A stretch of DNA of 23,052 nt, taken from the NCBI GenBank assembly GCA_024427265.1, contig JAKSVP010000011.1:1-23052 (forward strand). The letters are read 5' to 3'. Made by a program: the position numbers and the translations under genes. Position 1 is the first letter of the stretch; every line of letters starts with the position of its first letter. Shown in pieces: positions 1-11,535 of this stretch. The stretch is from Mycoplasmoidaceae bacterium. Lineage in GTDB: Bacteria > Bacillota_I > Bacilli_A > Mycoplasmatales > Mycoplasmoidaceae. A model generated the notes under the pieces. It did not search any database. It was not told the origin of the DNA and saw only the letters and a program-made list of their open reading frames with translations.

Positions 1-37
1 CAAGAAACAAGAAACTAAGTAATAGGAGGATAGAACA

Positions 38-454
38 ATGGCTGAACAAACTAAAACAACTGCAGCTAAACCTGCTGCAAAAAAAGCTGGTAAGAAGAAA
101 AAACGTCTTGCCTCTGTTAATGGTATGGCATACATTCACTCTACCCTTAACAATACAATTGTTACCATAACTGATATGGCTGGTAATGCTATTAAATGAG
201 CATCTGCTGGAACTATTGGTTACAAAGGTAGCAAGAAAGCAACTCCATATGCTGCTGGTATTGCTGCTGAACAATGCGCAAAAGAAGCAATGGCTATGGG
301 TTTAAAAACTGTTGCAGTAAGATGTAACGGTATTGGTCGTGGTAAAGATACTGCAATTAGATCTTTAGCCGCTGCGGGATTACAAATCACAGAAATTGCT
401 GATATAACACCAATTCCACACAACGGTTGTAGACCACCAAAGAAACCACGTTAA
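38..454 (+). CDS. rpsK: 30S ribosomal protein S11
   Basis: S11 is a small-subunit protein of the 30S platform that helps shape the E-site/mRNA exit region. The 138-residue product contains the family's conserved core: NNTIVTITD near residue 38, a WASAG block whose Trp is encoded by UGA, the GIGRGKD loop and the C-terminal [12 protein letters not shown] tail. It is slightly longer than the usual length of about 129 because of an Ala/Lys-rich N-terminal extension (roughly residues 5-24). The start is set by a strong AGGAGGA ribosome binding site at 24-30, seven bases before the ATG. It is followed after 13 bases by rpoA and then rplQ, the conserved bacterial order at the end of the alpha operon. 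Identification is essentially certain. Confidence 0.97.
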
Positions 455-467
455 TAAGGAACATAAT

Positions 468-1439
468 ATGGAAAAATTTATTAAATATTCAATTAAACCA
501 ATTGCAAACGAAATCAATGATAACCATGGTCAATTCGAAATTGGACCATTGGAATCAGGATTTGGTATTACTATTGGTAACGCTCTAAGAAGAGTTATCC
601 TTTCAAACATTCCAGGTGCTAGCGTATTTGCTATCAAAATTCCTGGAGTAAACCATGAATTCCAAGCAATTGATGGTATTAAGGAAGATGTTACACAAAT
701 CATCCTTAACTTAAAACAATTAGTTTTAAAAATTAGTGAAGAAGCAATACCTGAAGGTACTGAATTACACTCTTGACCAACTATGAAAATTAGTTATAAA
801 GAAGCTGGTGTAATTAAGGCTGAAGATATTGAACTTCCAGTAGGTTTTGAAGTAGTAAACCCTGATCTATACATTGCTACTAAGACTAAAGCAACACCAA
901 AATTTGAAATGGAAATATTTGCAAGTAATGGTCGTGGTTTTAGATCTTTCAAAGAAAACCAAGAAAACATTAGTACGTTATCAATCATTGCTACTGATTC
1001 TAACTTCTGCCCTGTATTACAAGTTGGATACCATGTAGATGAAAGAAAAATTAGTAAGAACCACATGGGTGATTACTTAACACTTGATGTTGTAACTAAT
1101 GGTGCTGTAACACCAACTGATGCTGTAGCATATGCAAGTAGAATCTTAGTTGAACACTTTGAACAACTTGCACAAATTAATGAAAGAATTGCGCAACTTC
1201 AAATGATGAAAGAAAATGAAGAAGCACAAGAACAAGCAGTTACTTCAGTATCAATTGATGATCTTGAATTATCAGTACGTTCATACAACTGTTTAAAACG
1301 TTCTGGTATTAGAACAATTCAAGAATTAGCAAACATGACACGTGCTGATGTTGAAAAGATTAAAAACCTTGGTAAAACTTCACTACGTGAAATCCGTAAG
1401 AAATTACAAGATTACGGTTTAACTTTCAAAAAAGCATAA
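468..1439 (+). CDS. rpoA: DNA-directed RNA polymerase subunit alpha
   Basis: RpoA dimerises to scaffold RNA polymerase assembly, and its C-terminal domain contacts DNA upstream of promoters. The 323-residue product (family usual about 310-330) needs UGA at 774-776 read as Trp; a conventional-code reading splits it in two. The N-terminal assembly domain carries the EIGPLESGFGITIGNALRR-type block (residues about 24-44). After a charged linker (about 235-255) comes a complete alpha-CTD with VRSYNCLK and NLGKTSLREI, so the residues equivalent to E. coli Arg265, Asn268, Cys269, Gly296, Lys298 and Ser299, used for minor-groove (UP-element) binding, are all present. An AAGGA site lies about 10 bases before the ATG. 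It sits between rpsK and rplQ as in most bacteria. Confidence 0.97.
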
Positions 1440-1451
1440 GGAGGATAAACT

Positions 1452-1811
1452 ATGTCTTTTGTAATAACTCATAGAAAAAATACAGCTTGAAGAAACATGT
1501 GAATTAGACAACTATCTACAGATGTTGTTGTTTATGGCTATGTTGAAACAACTCAAGCTAGAGCTAAAGAACTTAGAAAACATGTTGATCATCTAATTAC
1601 TTTAGGAAAGAAAAACACATTAACAGCAAAACAAGAAATCCTTTCTTTTGTTACTAAAAACAAACAAATGGATAAACAAGCTGTTTTAAAGAAATTAACT
1701 ACTACATTAGCTAAGAAATATGCTGATCGTAAAGGTGGTTATACTCGTGTATTAAAACTAGACAACCGTGCTGGTGATAATACAAAAATGGCAATCATTC
1801 AATTAGTATAA
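1452..1811 (+). CDS. rplQ: 50S ribosomal protein L17
   Basis: L17 is a large-subunit protein near the peptide exit tunnel. The 119-residue product begins MSFVITHRKNTAWR, has the conserved run of Thr/Arg/Ala around TTQARAKELRK (residues about 37-47), LITLGKK, and the family's YADRKGGYTRVLKL segment before an ordinary short C-terminus. Two early Trp codons are UGA. A near-perfect ribosome binding site (AAGGAGGA, overlapping the end of rpoA) precedes the ATG, so translation probably continues directly from rpoA, 12 bases upstream. There is no terminator before metG. Confidence 0.97.
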
Positions 1812-1832
1812 AACTAATTATTTTACCAATAA

Positions 1833-3374
<1,542 letters not shown>

Positions 3375-3387
3375 TTTGATCAATCCC

Positions 3388-3415
3388 TTATAACTTATTT
3401 TTAAATAAGTTATAA
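3388..3415 (+). promoter_or_regulatory. Perfect 13-bp inverted repeat overlapping a -10 box
   Basis: Bases 3388-3400 (TTATAACTTATTT) and 3403-3415 are exact reverse complements separated by two bases. The right arm contains the first five bases of TATAAT (3411-3416), the likely -10 box of the DJ-1-family gene that starts at 3425. The palindrome begins 13 bases after the metG stop. It could be an AT-rich terminator hairpin for metG, although no uninterrupted T run follows, or a dyad operator covering the -10 element, or both. Confidence 0.6.
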
Positions 3416-3416
3416 T
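3411..3416 (+). promoter_or_regulatory. -10 promoter element of the DJ-1/hpf unit
   Basis: A consensus TATAAT ends eight bases before the ATG at 3425. The expected transcription start would fall on or next to the start codon, and no Shine-Dalgarno sequence is present, which points to a leaderless mRNA. No convincing -35 box is visible, as is common in mycoplasmas. Confidence 0.55.
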
Positions 3417-3424
3417 ATAAGTGT

Positions 3425-3985
3425 ATGAAAACATCAATCGCAATAATTGTCGCTAATCAATGCGAGGAAATGGAAGTAATCATTCCAGCTGATATCTGAC
3501 GAAGAGCAGGTATTAGCGTTCAAATAATCTCAATCGAAAAGAAAAAGAGTTTGATTATGCAAAATGGAGTTCACATTTCATGTGACGACATTCTTGCAAA
3601 GGAAAATCTATCAAAGTATTCTGCAATCTATTTACCAGGTGGTAAAGGTTGCAGTTCTTTTTTAGACCCGGTACAATGTACTAAGTTAGTTTCTCACTTG
3701 AGAAAAGTAGCAAACAGCAAAGTTATTATTATGGCTAACTGTGCTGCTCCTACTGTATTAAACCAACTTGGTATTATTGACAATGTAAAAGTAACTTGCT
3801 ATCCTGGTTATGAAGCAGGACTTAAACATCATGTTAAAGATGATGTTGTCTTTGACAAAAACTTTATAACCTCTAAAGCTGCAGGTACGACCATTGACTT
3901 TGCTTTGGCTGTAATTAAGAAATTTGTTTCTCCATCTAAAGCAAAAGATGTAGCTAAAGAAATTTGTTACAAATACTGAAAATAG
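3425..3985 (+). CDS. DJ-1/PfpI/ThiJ-superfamily protein
   Basis: This 186-residue protein belongs to the DJ-1 branch of the glutamine-amidotransferase-like superfamily. Members act as oxidative-stress sensors, glyoxal-responsive enzymes or chaperones, and the exact role here is unknown. The N-terminus has an EEME motif followed by VIIPADIWRRAGI, close to human DJ-1. Glu17 matches the Glu that activates the nucleophile. LPGG lies at 70-73, and the nucleophile elbow NCAAPT puts the reactive Cys at 106, the same number as in human DJ-1. The C-terminal SKAAGTTIDFALAVI block matches the family's TSRGPGTSFEFALAIV. Two Trp codons are UGA, including one near the end, so a conventional-code call would lose the last residue and the real TAG stop. 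It is followed after 11 bases by hpf, probably in one transcript. Confidence 0.92.
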
Positions 3986-3996
3986 AAAGAGATTAA

Positions 3997-4296
3997 ATGA
4001 ACTTACAAATAAGATGAAAAGACTGCGATCGATCGAAAGCAGTCGAAGCTTGTGTAAAAGATACTTTATCTTCACTAGCCAAATATAACTTTATTGGAGA
4101 AGACATTAAAGTTGAAATTGTTCATTACGATAAGAAAGATGTTTTCAAGACAAGAATTAACGTCCACGTTAAAGGTAAAAACATTTTGCGTTCTGAAGCA
4201 GTTGATGCAACAATCTATGGAGCAACAAATGCTGCTTTAGACAAAATAGAAGATCAACTAAGAAGAGCAAAAACTAAGTTGAGAAAATGAAAATAA
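3997..4296 (+). CDS. hpf: Short ribosome hibernation-promoting factor (HPF/RaiA family)
   Basis: HPF/RaiA proteins bind the 30S decoding centre in slow growth and silence ribosomes. The 99-residue product has the single alpha/beta domain of the family: an MNLQIRWKD first strand, a helix (residues about 14-29), the RINVHVKGKNILRSEA strand-turn-strand, the YGATNAALDKIEDQL helix and a basic tail LRRAKTKLRKWK. It lacks the C-terminal dimerisation domain of the long HPF typical of Firmicutes, so it resembles the short enterobacterial type. Both Trp codons (residue 7 and the penultimate residue) are UGA. There is only a weak ribosome binding site (AAAGAGA, 3986-3992). It shares a unit with the upstream DJ-1-family gene and is closed by a hairpin terminator seven bases after its stop. 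Confidence 0.9.
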
Positions 4297-4302
4297 AATG
4301 TT

Positions 4303-4328
4303 AAAAAAAGAACTTAAGTTCTTTTTTT
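4303..4328 (+). terminator. Rho-independent terminator after hpf
   Basis: This is a perfect 26-base palindrome made of AAAAAAAGAACTT and its exact complement, ending in seven T residues. It lies seven bases after the hpf stop codon. The symmetric A and T tracts make it work as a terminator on either strand, but only plus-strand genes flank it. Confidence 0.85.
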
Positions 4329-4331
4329 ATT

Positions 4332-4337
4332 TATAAT
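4332..4337 (+). promoter_or_regulatory. -10 promoter element of lysS
   Basis: TATAAT starts four bases after the hpf terminator and ends 21 bases before the lysS ATG. A second, weaker TATTAT at 4343-4348 ends 10 bases before the ATG. Either would give a very short leader, and no Shine-Dalgarno sequence better than GG is present. Confidence 0.5.
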
Positions 4338-4358
4338 TTTAATATTATAGGTGAAATC

Positions 4359-5837
4359 ATGGAACGTAAATTTAACGACCAAGAACAAGCTAGAAGAGCT
4401 AAATTACAAAAATTAATTGAGATGGGAAAGAACCCATATGCAATTGAAAAGTTTGAAAGAACTCATACATGCGAAAGCTTTATAAAAGCTTATGACAAGT
4501 TTAGTCATGAACAATTGCAAGAAAACAAAGATGTCATCAAAGTTGCTGGTAGAGTAATGGCAATCAGACAAACATTTGGTGTTATCTCTGATTTTTCTGG
4601 TGAATTGCAATTCTACATTAACAAGAAATCATTTGATCCAGACAAATTCCAAATGTTTAAACAATTATTAGACTTGGGAGACATCATTGGTATTACTGGA
4701 ACACCAATGAAGACAATGACAGGACAAGTAACTATTAAAGTTACTGACTTTGTTATTTTAGCTAAGTCATTAATTCCTCTTCCTGAAAAATTCCATGGTT
4801 TAGCTGATGAAGAAATTAGAGCAAGAAAAAGATATCTTGATCTAATGACTAACCGTGAAAGTTTAAATACTTTTGTTGCTAGAACAAAGATTTTACAATA
4901 CATCCGTGAATACATGTCTAGCCAAGACTTTTTAGAAGTTGAAACACCAATTCTTTCTCCAAAGCTTGGTGGTGCAGCAGCAAGACCATTTACAACTCAT
5001 CACAACACATTAGATAGAAACTACTATCTAAGAATTGCTACAGAACTTCCACTTAAGAAATTAATTGTTGGTGGTTTTGAAAAGGTTTATGAAATGGGAC
5101 GTATCTTTAGAAATGAAGGTATGGATCCAATGCATAACCCTGAATTTACTTCAATTGAAGCTTATCAAGCTTATGCTAATCTTGAAGACATGATGGACTT
5201 AACTGAAAATATCATCAGATATGTAGCTGAGAAAATCAATAAGACTAAAATCACTTACAAAGGTGTTGATATTGACTTTAGCAAAAAGTTTAAGAGAATC
5301 TCAATGTCAGACATGATTAAAGAAGTTACTAATGTTGACTTTGATAAAATCAAAACTGATGCTGAAGCATTAGAACTTGCAAAGAAACATGAACTAGAAT
5401 TATTGCCTCACCAACAAACAAGAGGACATATTATGTCTGCCTTCTTTGAAAAATATTGTGAAGAAAAATGTCTACAACCAACTTTCATCACTCAACATCC
5501 ACTTGATATTTCTCCTTTAGCTAAGAAAGATCCAAAGGATCCTAGAGTAACAAGAAGATTTGAATTATTCATTTGTCAAAAAGAATTTGCTAATGCTTTC
5601 TCTGAACTAAACGATCCAATTGATCAATTAGAAAGATTTGAAGCTCAAATCAAAGAAAGAGAATTAGGAAATGCAGAAGCCAACGAAGTTGATATGGAAT
5701 ACATTGATGCTTTGGAATATGGTCTTGCACCAACTGGTGGTGTAGGTATTGGTATTGATAGATTAGTAATGTTGCTAACTGGCAAAGAATCAATCCGCGA
5801 CGTTTTATTATTCCCTCACATGAAGGATGTAAAGTAA
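4359..5837 (+). CDS. lysS: Lysyl-tRNA synthetase (class II)
   Basis: LysRS charges tRNA-Lys. The 492-residue protein has the usual bacterial class II architecture: an N-terminal OB-fold anticodon-binding domain (about residues 55-150), then the catalytic core. Motif 1 includes FLEVETPILSPKLGGAAARPF (about 190-210), motif 2 has YEMGRIFRNEGMD followed by HNPEFTSIEAYQAY, and motif 3 is GVGIGIDRLVMLL near the C-terminus. Unusually for this window it contains no UGA-encoded Trp. The start follows a new promoter behind the hpf terminator. Two consecutive TAA codons separate it by only three bases from the next gene, so the AsnA-like gene is almost certainly in the same mRNA. Confidence 0.97.
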   Translation: MERKFNDQEQARRAKLQKLIEMGKNPYAIEKFERTHTCESFIKAYDKFSHEQLQENKDVIKVAGRVMAIRQTFGVISDFSGELQFYINKKSFDPDKFQMFKQLLDLGDIIGITGTPMKTMTGQVTIKVTDFVILAKSLIPLPEKFHGLADEEIRARKRYLDLMTNRESLNTFVARTKILQYIREYMSSQDFLEVETPILSPKLGGAAARPFTTHHNTLDRNYYLRIATELPLKKLIVGGFEKVYEMGRIFRNEGMDPMHNPEFTSIEAYQAYANLEDMMDLTENIIRYVAEKINKTKITYKGVDIDFSKKFKRISMSDMIKEVTNVDFDKIKTDAEALELAKKHELELLPHQQTRGHIMSAFFEKYCEEKCLQPTFITQHPLDISPLAKKDPKDPRVTRRFELFICQKEFANAFSELNDPIDQLERFEAQIKERELGNAEANEVDMEYIDALEYGLAPTGGVGIGIDRLVMLLTGKESIRDVLLFPHMKDVK

Positions 5838-5840
5838 TAA

Positions 5841-6842
5841 ATGAAACGTTTTAAATTTCCTTTTGCTTATGAACCAAAGGTTAATTTAAAGAATACGATT
5901 GTTTATTCTTCAATTTTTAAACAACACATTTTTGATTTTTTAAAAAACAAATACAAATGTATTAACATTGATCCAACATTTATAGTTGATAATAAAAACT
6001 CTCAAGTGAGTTATTTATTTGGTGATAGAATGATGAGCTTTGATAACAAAGCTAATAATTCAATCTACCTTTTAAACTCAGCTCAAGATAACTATTTACT
6101 TTTAGCTGGTAAGACTTTAAAGAATGAAAACTTCATTACTTATGCACCATTCATTAAACGTGATGCAACACAAACAAACTTAGATTCAATTATTAATTGA
6201 CAAATTGATGTTGAGTTATCAATGCCACTAAATTTAAACATGAATTATTTCACAACATTAGCAAGAGAAACATTTTATTCAATTGCAAATATTGCAAACA
6301 ATTCTGAACTTAAAAAGATTCATCGTCCAGATTACAAGAAAATAAATCCAAAGGATTTTGATATTGTTAGTGCACAAAAAATTGAAAACTCATATCCAAC
6401 ACTTCCATTACATGAAGCCTTTGCTCATTATTGCAGTCAACACAAATTTGTAATTGTTGTTGGTAATTTAAGAAAACTTAAATCAGGAAAGAATCTTGAA
6501 CAATCTATTCCTACAGCTCAAGATAATGATTTATCTTGTGGACTATATGTTTATGATAAAGTTAACAACAAACCAATTAACTTAATTAATGTTTGTAAAC
6601 GTCCAGATGGAATAACATCTAAAAAACAATTAAGTGATACTAACCCAATTGAACTTACTAATGAACTATATGATAAAAATCTTTTTATCAAAGATCGTCC
6701 AACAAACATTTCATTAGTTATTAATTACACAAATCTTTTATTCTTCTTCTTAGACAAAATTCATTTAGCTGAAGTGGTTAAATCTGTTTGACCAGATGAA
6801 TTTATTAAATTTGTTAAAACAGAAAAGATAGAGATCTATTAG
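5841..6842 (+). CDS. Degenerate asparagine synthetase A (AsnA)-like protein, probably catalytically dead
   Basis: This 333-residue protein matches E. coli AsnA (330 residues, class II synthetase fold) in length and pattern when compared with the family sequence from memory. The clearest match is the C-terminus: an ungapped 33-residue block ending in Trp317-Pro318 aligns with the E. coli block ending in Trp318-Pro319, and KIHLAEVVKSVWP parallels LPHIGQVQAGVWP. Other matches are IVSAQKIENSYP (175-186), the VVGNLRKLKSG strand (206-216), LYVYD (235-239) and Gln121-Ile-Asp123-Val-Glu125 against QWDWE. The ATP-site signatures are gone: AKWKR reads QDNY, and the motif-3-like GGGIGQSR reads SLVINYTN, so the equivalent of Arg299 is Asn298. 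Trp120 and Trp317 are UGA. It starts three bases after lysS. Family assignment is an inference; loss of activity is a further inference. Confidence 0.72.
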
Positions 6843-6849
6843 GAGCAGT

Positions 6850-7500
6850 ATGAAAATCATTGAACCATCTTTATTAAGTATTAATAAGGAACAAGCACAA
6901 CAACAACTTAAACAAATCAAAGACTTTGGTCTTGACTTGGTTCATTATGATGTAATGGATGGTAAGTTTGTACCACCTACTGCTTTAAAGACTGAATATC
7001 TAAAAGATCTTGAAGCACTAAACATTAAACCTAACATTCATTTAATGGTTGCTAATCCTAATGAATGAATTGACTTATATAAGTCATATAAAGTAAACTC
7101 CATCACTTTTCATGCTGAAAGTCAATCAATAGAAGAGAGTAAACAATTACTTAACAAAATTAAAAGCTTGGGATTCTTAGCTGGTTTTTCAGTTAAGCCT
7201 CATACAGATCTAAATCAATATAAAGATCTATTTGCTTTAGCAGACATCATTTTAATTATGTCTGTTGAACCAGGCTGAGCAGGCCAAGGATTTATAGATG
7301 ATGCTTTAGTTAATCTTCAAAAAGCTAACGAAGCTAAAAAGATTAACCCTAAACTTATTATTGAAATTGATGGTGGTATCAATATTGATAAGATTAAACA
7401 ACTTTATAACCAAGTTGATTGATTTGTAACAGGTAGTTGGTTCTTTAAAAATATTGGCCACATGGACCAATATCTTTCAGAATTTAAGAAACTTAAATAG
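6850..7500 (+). CDS. rpe: Ribulose-phosphate 3-epimerase
   Basis: Rpe interconverts ribulose-5-phosphate and xylulose-5-phosphate in the pentose phosphate pathway. The 216-residue TIM barrel has all family landmarks: PSLLS (6-10), VHYDVMDGKFVPP (31-42) with metal-binding His32 and catalytic Asp34, NIHLMV with His63, HAES, MSVEPGWAGQGF and the phosphate-binding EIDGGI, ending with TGSWFF. One Trp near the C-terminus is a rare TGG codon (7438-7440) while the others are UGA. An AGGAG site at 6841-6845 overlaps the stop of the AsnA-like gene. The 3' end overlaps the convergent membrane-protein gene by eight bases. Confidence 0.96.
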
Positions 7501-8491
7501 GTTTTACTGTAGGACCGTTATTGATTGTAACAGTATTGTTAACTTTTTTAGATTTTACAAGCTTGTAAATCACAAGTCCGATTAAAACCAAGATCATAAT
7601 TACAGCAAGGAAGATAATTAAGTCTCTTTTATTTTTCTTTTTCTTTAGAGCAGTTAATTCTTCATCTGAAACAATTTGTACAGAGTAGAAGTTATCAATC
7701 TTAGCAGCTCTAGTATAGTTTGTTACAAGTAACACCACATGAAGAATGAATGCGCTTAGAATAGCTGTAACACAAACAACAACAGTAATGAATAGTGATC
7801 AACCACATTGAGCATAAGGCGGGAAGTCTGTTGGAATTAGAACACCTCATTGTGGCTCTTTTGCAGCCACTGTGAAGGCTCAACCGACGATGTAGGTAAT
7901 TAGGATACACAAACCACCTGCAACGTAAGTAAGACCGCAAAATCAGTTAACGTTAATGTGTGCAGTTTTTAAACGCTTATATAACTTCATTACACTTAAA
8001 GTTGGGATTTTACCTTTAGCAAAGTCCACACTCTTGGCTTCGTTCTTGAAGTTGATTCAGTTATTTAAATAAATTATTAACATTGCAAGGCAAAGAGTAA
8101 TTCCTGGAATCAATGTTAGCATAGTCCAGTTATTAACTGGACTTTGAATAATGGCAACCATTGCTCAGATTTCTAAAGCTAAACAAATAACAGTAATAGC
8201 TGCTCACATGATAACTAATCTAGCTGAACGTTTATATTCACGTACATAGAACTTAGGTAATGCTTGAGCATTCTTGTTAACTTGTTCAATTTTTCTTAAA
8301 TCTATTTTGGTAGTTGATTCAGATTCAACTTTAACCGTAGGTAATGTTTCAGTAACGTGAGGAACCTTTGTTGTAATATTAAATAAAACATTTTGAATGT
8401 TTGATTTCTCTGGTTCTGGTTTTTCAACTTTAACTTCAGGTTGTCTTTCGTCGTATGAAATTACCGTTGTTTTAAATTCTTCGTTTGCCAT
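7493..8491 (-). CDS. Multi-pass membrane protein of unknown function
   Basis: I do not recognise this 332-residue protein. It has a long hydrophilic, Glu/Lys/Thr/Pro-rich N-terminal region (residues 1-88) with no signal peptide, then four hydrophobic segments at about 90-113, 122-145, 183-210 and 231-257. A Lys-rich linker (KKKKNKRD, 283-290) leads to a final hydrophobic helix at about 291-311 and a short Asn/Thr/Pro tail. Seven or so Trp codons are UGA. With five helices and an N-terminus predicted inside, the last tail would be outside. It reads away from pncB with a 51-base gap and converges on rpe, overlapping its stop by eight bases. It may be a lineage-specific mycoplasma envelope protein; nothing in the neighbours assigns a job. 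Confidence 0.8.
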
Positions 8492-8542
8492 ATATATTAT
8501 TTTTATACATACAAAAAATAGAATTCTAAAATATATTTTTTA

Positions 8543-9580
8543 TTAAATATATATATTTAATTTATTTAAGTCTTTGTGGTCAATTTTGACTTCACGACCT
8601 GTTTTTGCTTCAGGTTTATTATTTAAATACACTAAGTCACCAGTGACGTTTACGTCAACTTTTACTAGTGAACTTCCAAGTCCAAAACGATCAACCGGAA
8701 CATGATTCTTAACAAAATCTTTGATTTTGCTTATATCAAATCCACTTGAAACAATGATCTTTACATTTTTCATGTCACATGCATCTAATGCTTTTCTAGC
8801 ATTGATGACAAGTTGTTTACAAACACCATAGTTTTCAGGTTTGTTTGTTAAAGATTTGTCACACATACGAATTGATGTATCAATTCTTATGGAACTTATA
8901 TATGGCTTTAGTTTCTTATCAATTTTCCTGATTTCCTTAGTTACATCATTATGATAATCAACTAAAGCTGAAAGCTTTTCATTAGGGAATGTTTTGTGAT
9001 AAGCTCATAGAGCTTTATTTAAATTTCCATTAAATTGTTGGATCAAAGCATGAGGCATTGTGCCAACAACTTGGACTTTCTTATCTTCGATAAGTTCAAC
9101 ATGAGCTTTAGTTGTAAAGATGTTTAAACCACCAACTCAAGCTGCATAACCATCATATGGTTGTGCAAGATATAAATCAGCACGGTCTGCCATGAAGATT
9201 AGTTGGTTAGGTTTTATGTATTTTAAAACTTGCTTTACATGGTTACAAATCGAAGATTCACGAGCTAAAATTCCATCAATTACTGATTCATATTCAGCAA
9301 TTTTTGAATAGTCACCTTCAATTACCAAAAATGGTTTTCCAGCTTCAACTTTATCACCATCTTTTACTCCGTAAACTTTGAAGATTCCTGGCACTTTTTT
9401 CAAAAATTGTGCACAATGTTCTAGACCACATACATAAATAGGAGTCTTATTAAAATGAGTAAATCTCATCATTGAGAGATTTTTAACTTTGTTAGTGTCT
9501 AAAATTTTCTTCGTTTTAGTTAAATATAATGCAGTATAGTCACCGCGAAGAATCTTCTTCATTTCGTGAACGTTTTTCAT
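8543..9580 (-). CDS. pncB: Nicotinate phosphoribosyltransferase (short mycoplasma type)
   Basis: NAPRTase makes nicotinate mononucleotide from nicotinate and PRPP, the entry step of NAD salvage. The 345-residue product looks like the short NAPRTase form of mycoplasmas. The N-terminal substrate region includes MMRFTHFNKTPIYVCGLEH (residues about 37-55), followed by the EYESVIDGILARESS segment (about 91-105). The phosphoribosyl-binding barrel carries SIRIDTS and, near the end, IIVSSGFD and the RFGLGSSLV loop. It has no Shine-Dalgarno sequence, and a -10 box lies six bases before the ATG. It is divergent from parE. It complements the nadD-yqeK gene about 5 kb away: PncB then NadD, with NAD synthetase expected elsewhere. 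A nicotinamide phosphoribosyltransferase cannot be excluded from sequence alone. Confidence 0.85.
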
Positions 9581-11532
<1,952 letters not shown>

Positions 11533-11535
11533 ATT

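Noticed and set aside
794..1066. Open frames on the strand opposite rpoA and similar ones opposite lysS, parC, mtnN and the YbhN-like gene.
   Set aside because: They lie wholly inside confidently identified genes, show no recognisable family and have composition expected of antisense shadows.
468..1439. rpoA looks split into two reading frames at 774-776.
   Set aside because: The break is an in-frame UGA that encodes Trp under code 4. The same explains the apparent breaks in metG, parC, glf, pgi and others, so none are pseudogenes.
8492..8542. Possible terminator around the GAATTC palindrome between pncB and the membrane protein gene.
   Set aside because: The stem stops after about five pairs on each side of the centre and the flanks do not pair well, so it is not distinguishable from random A/T-rich sequence.
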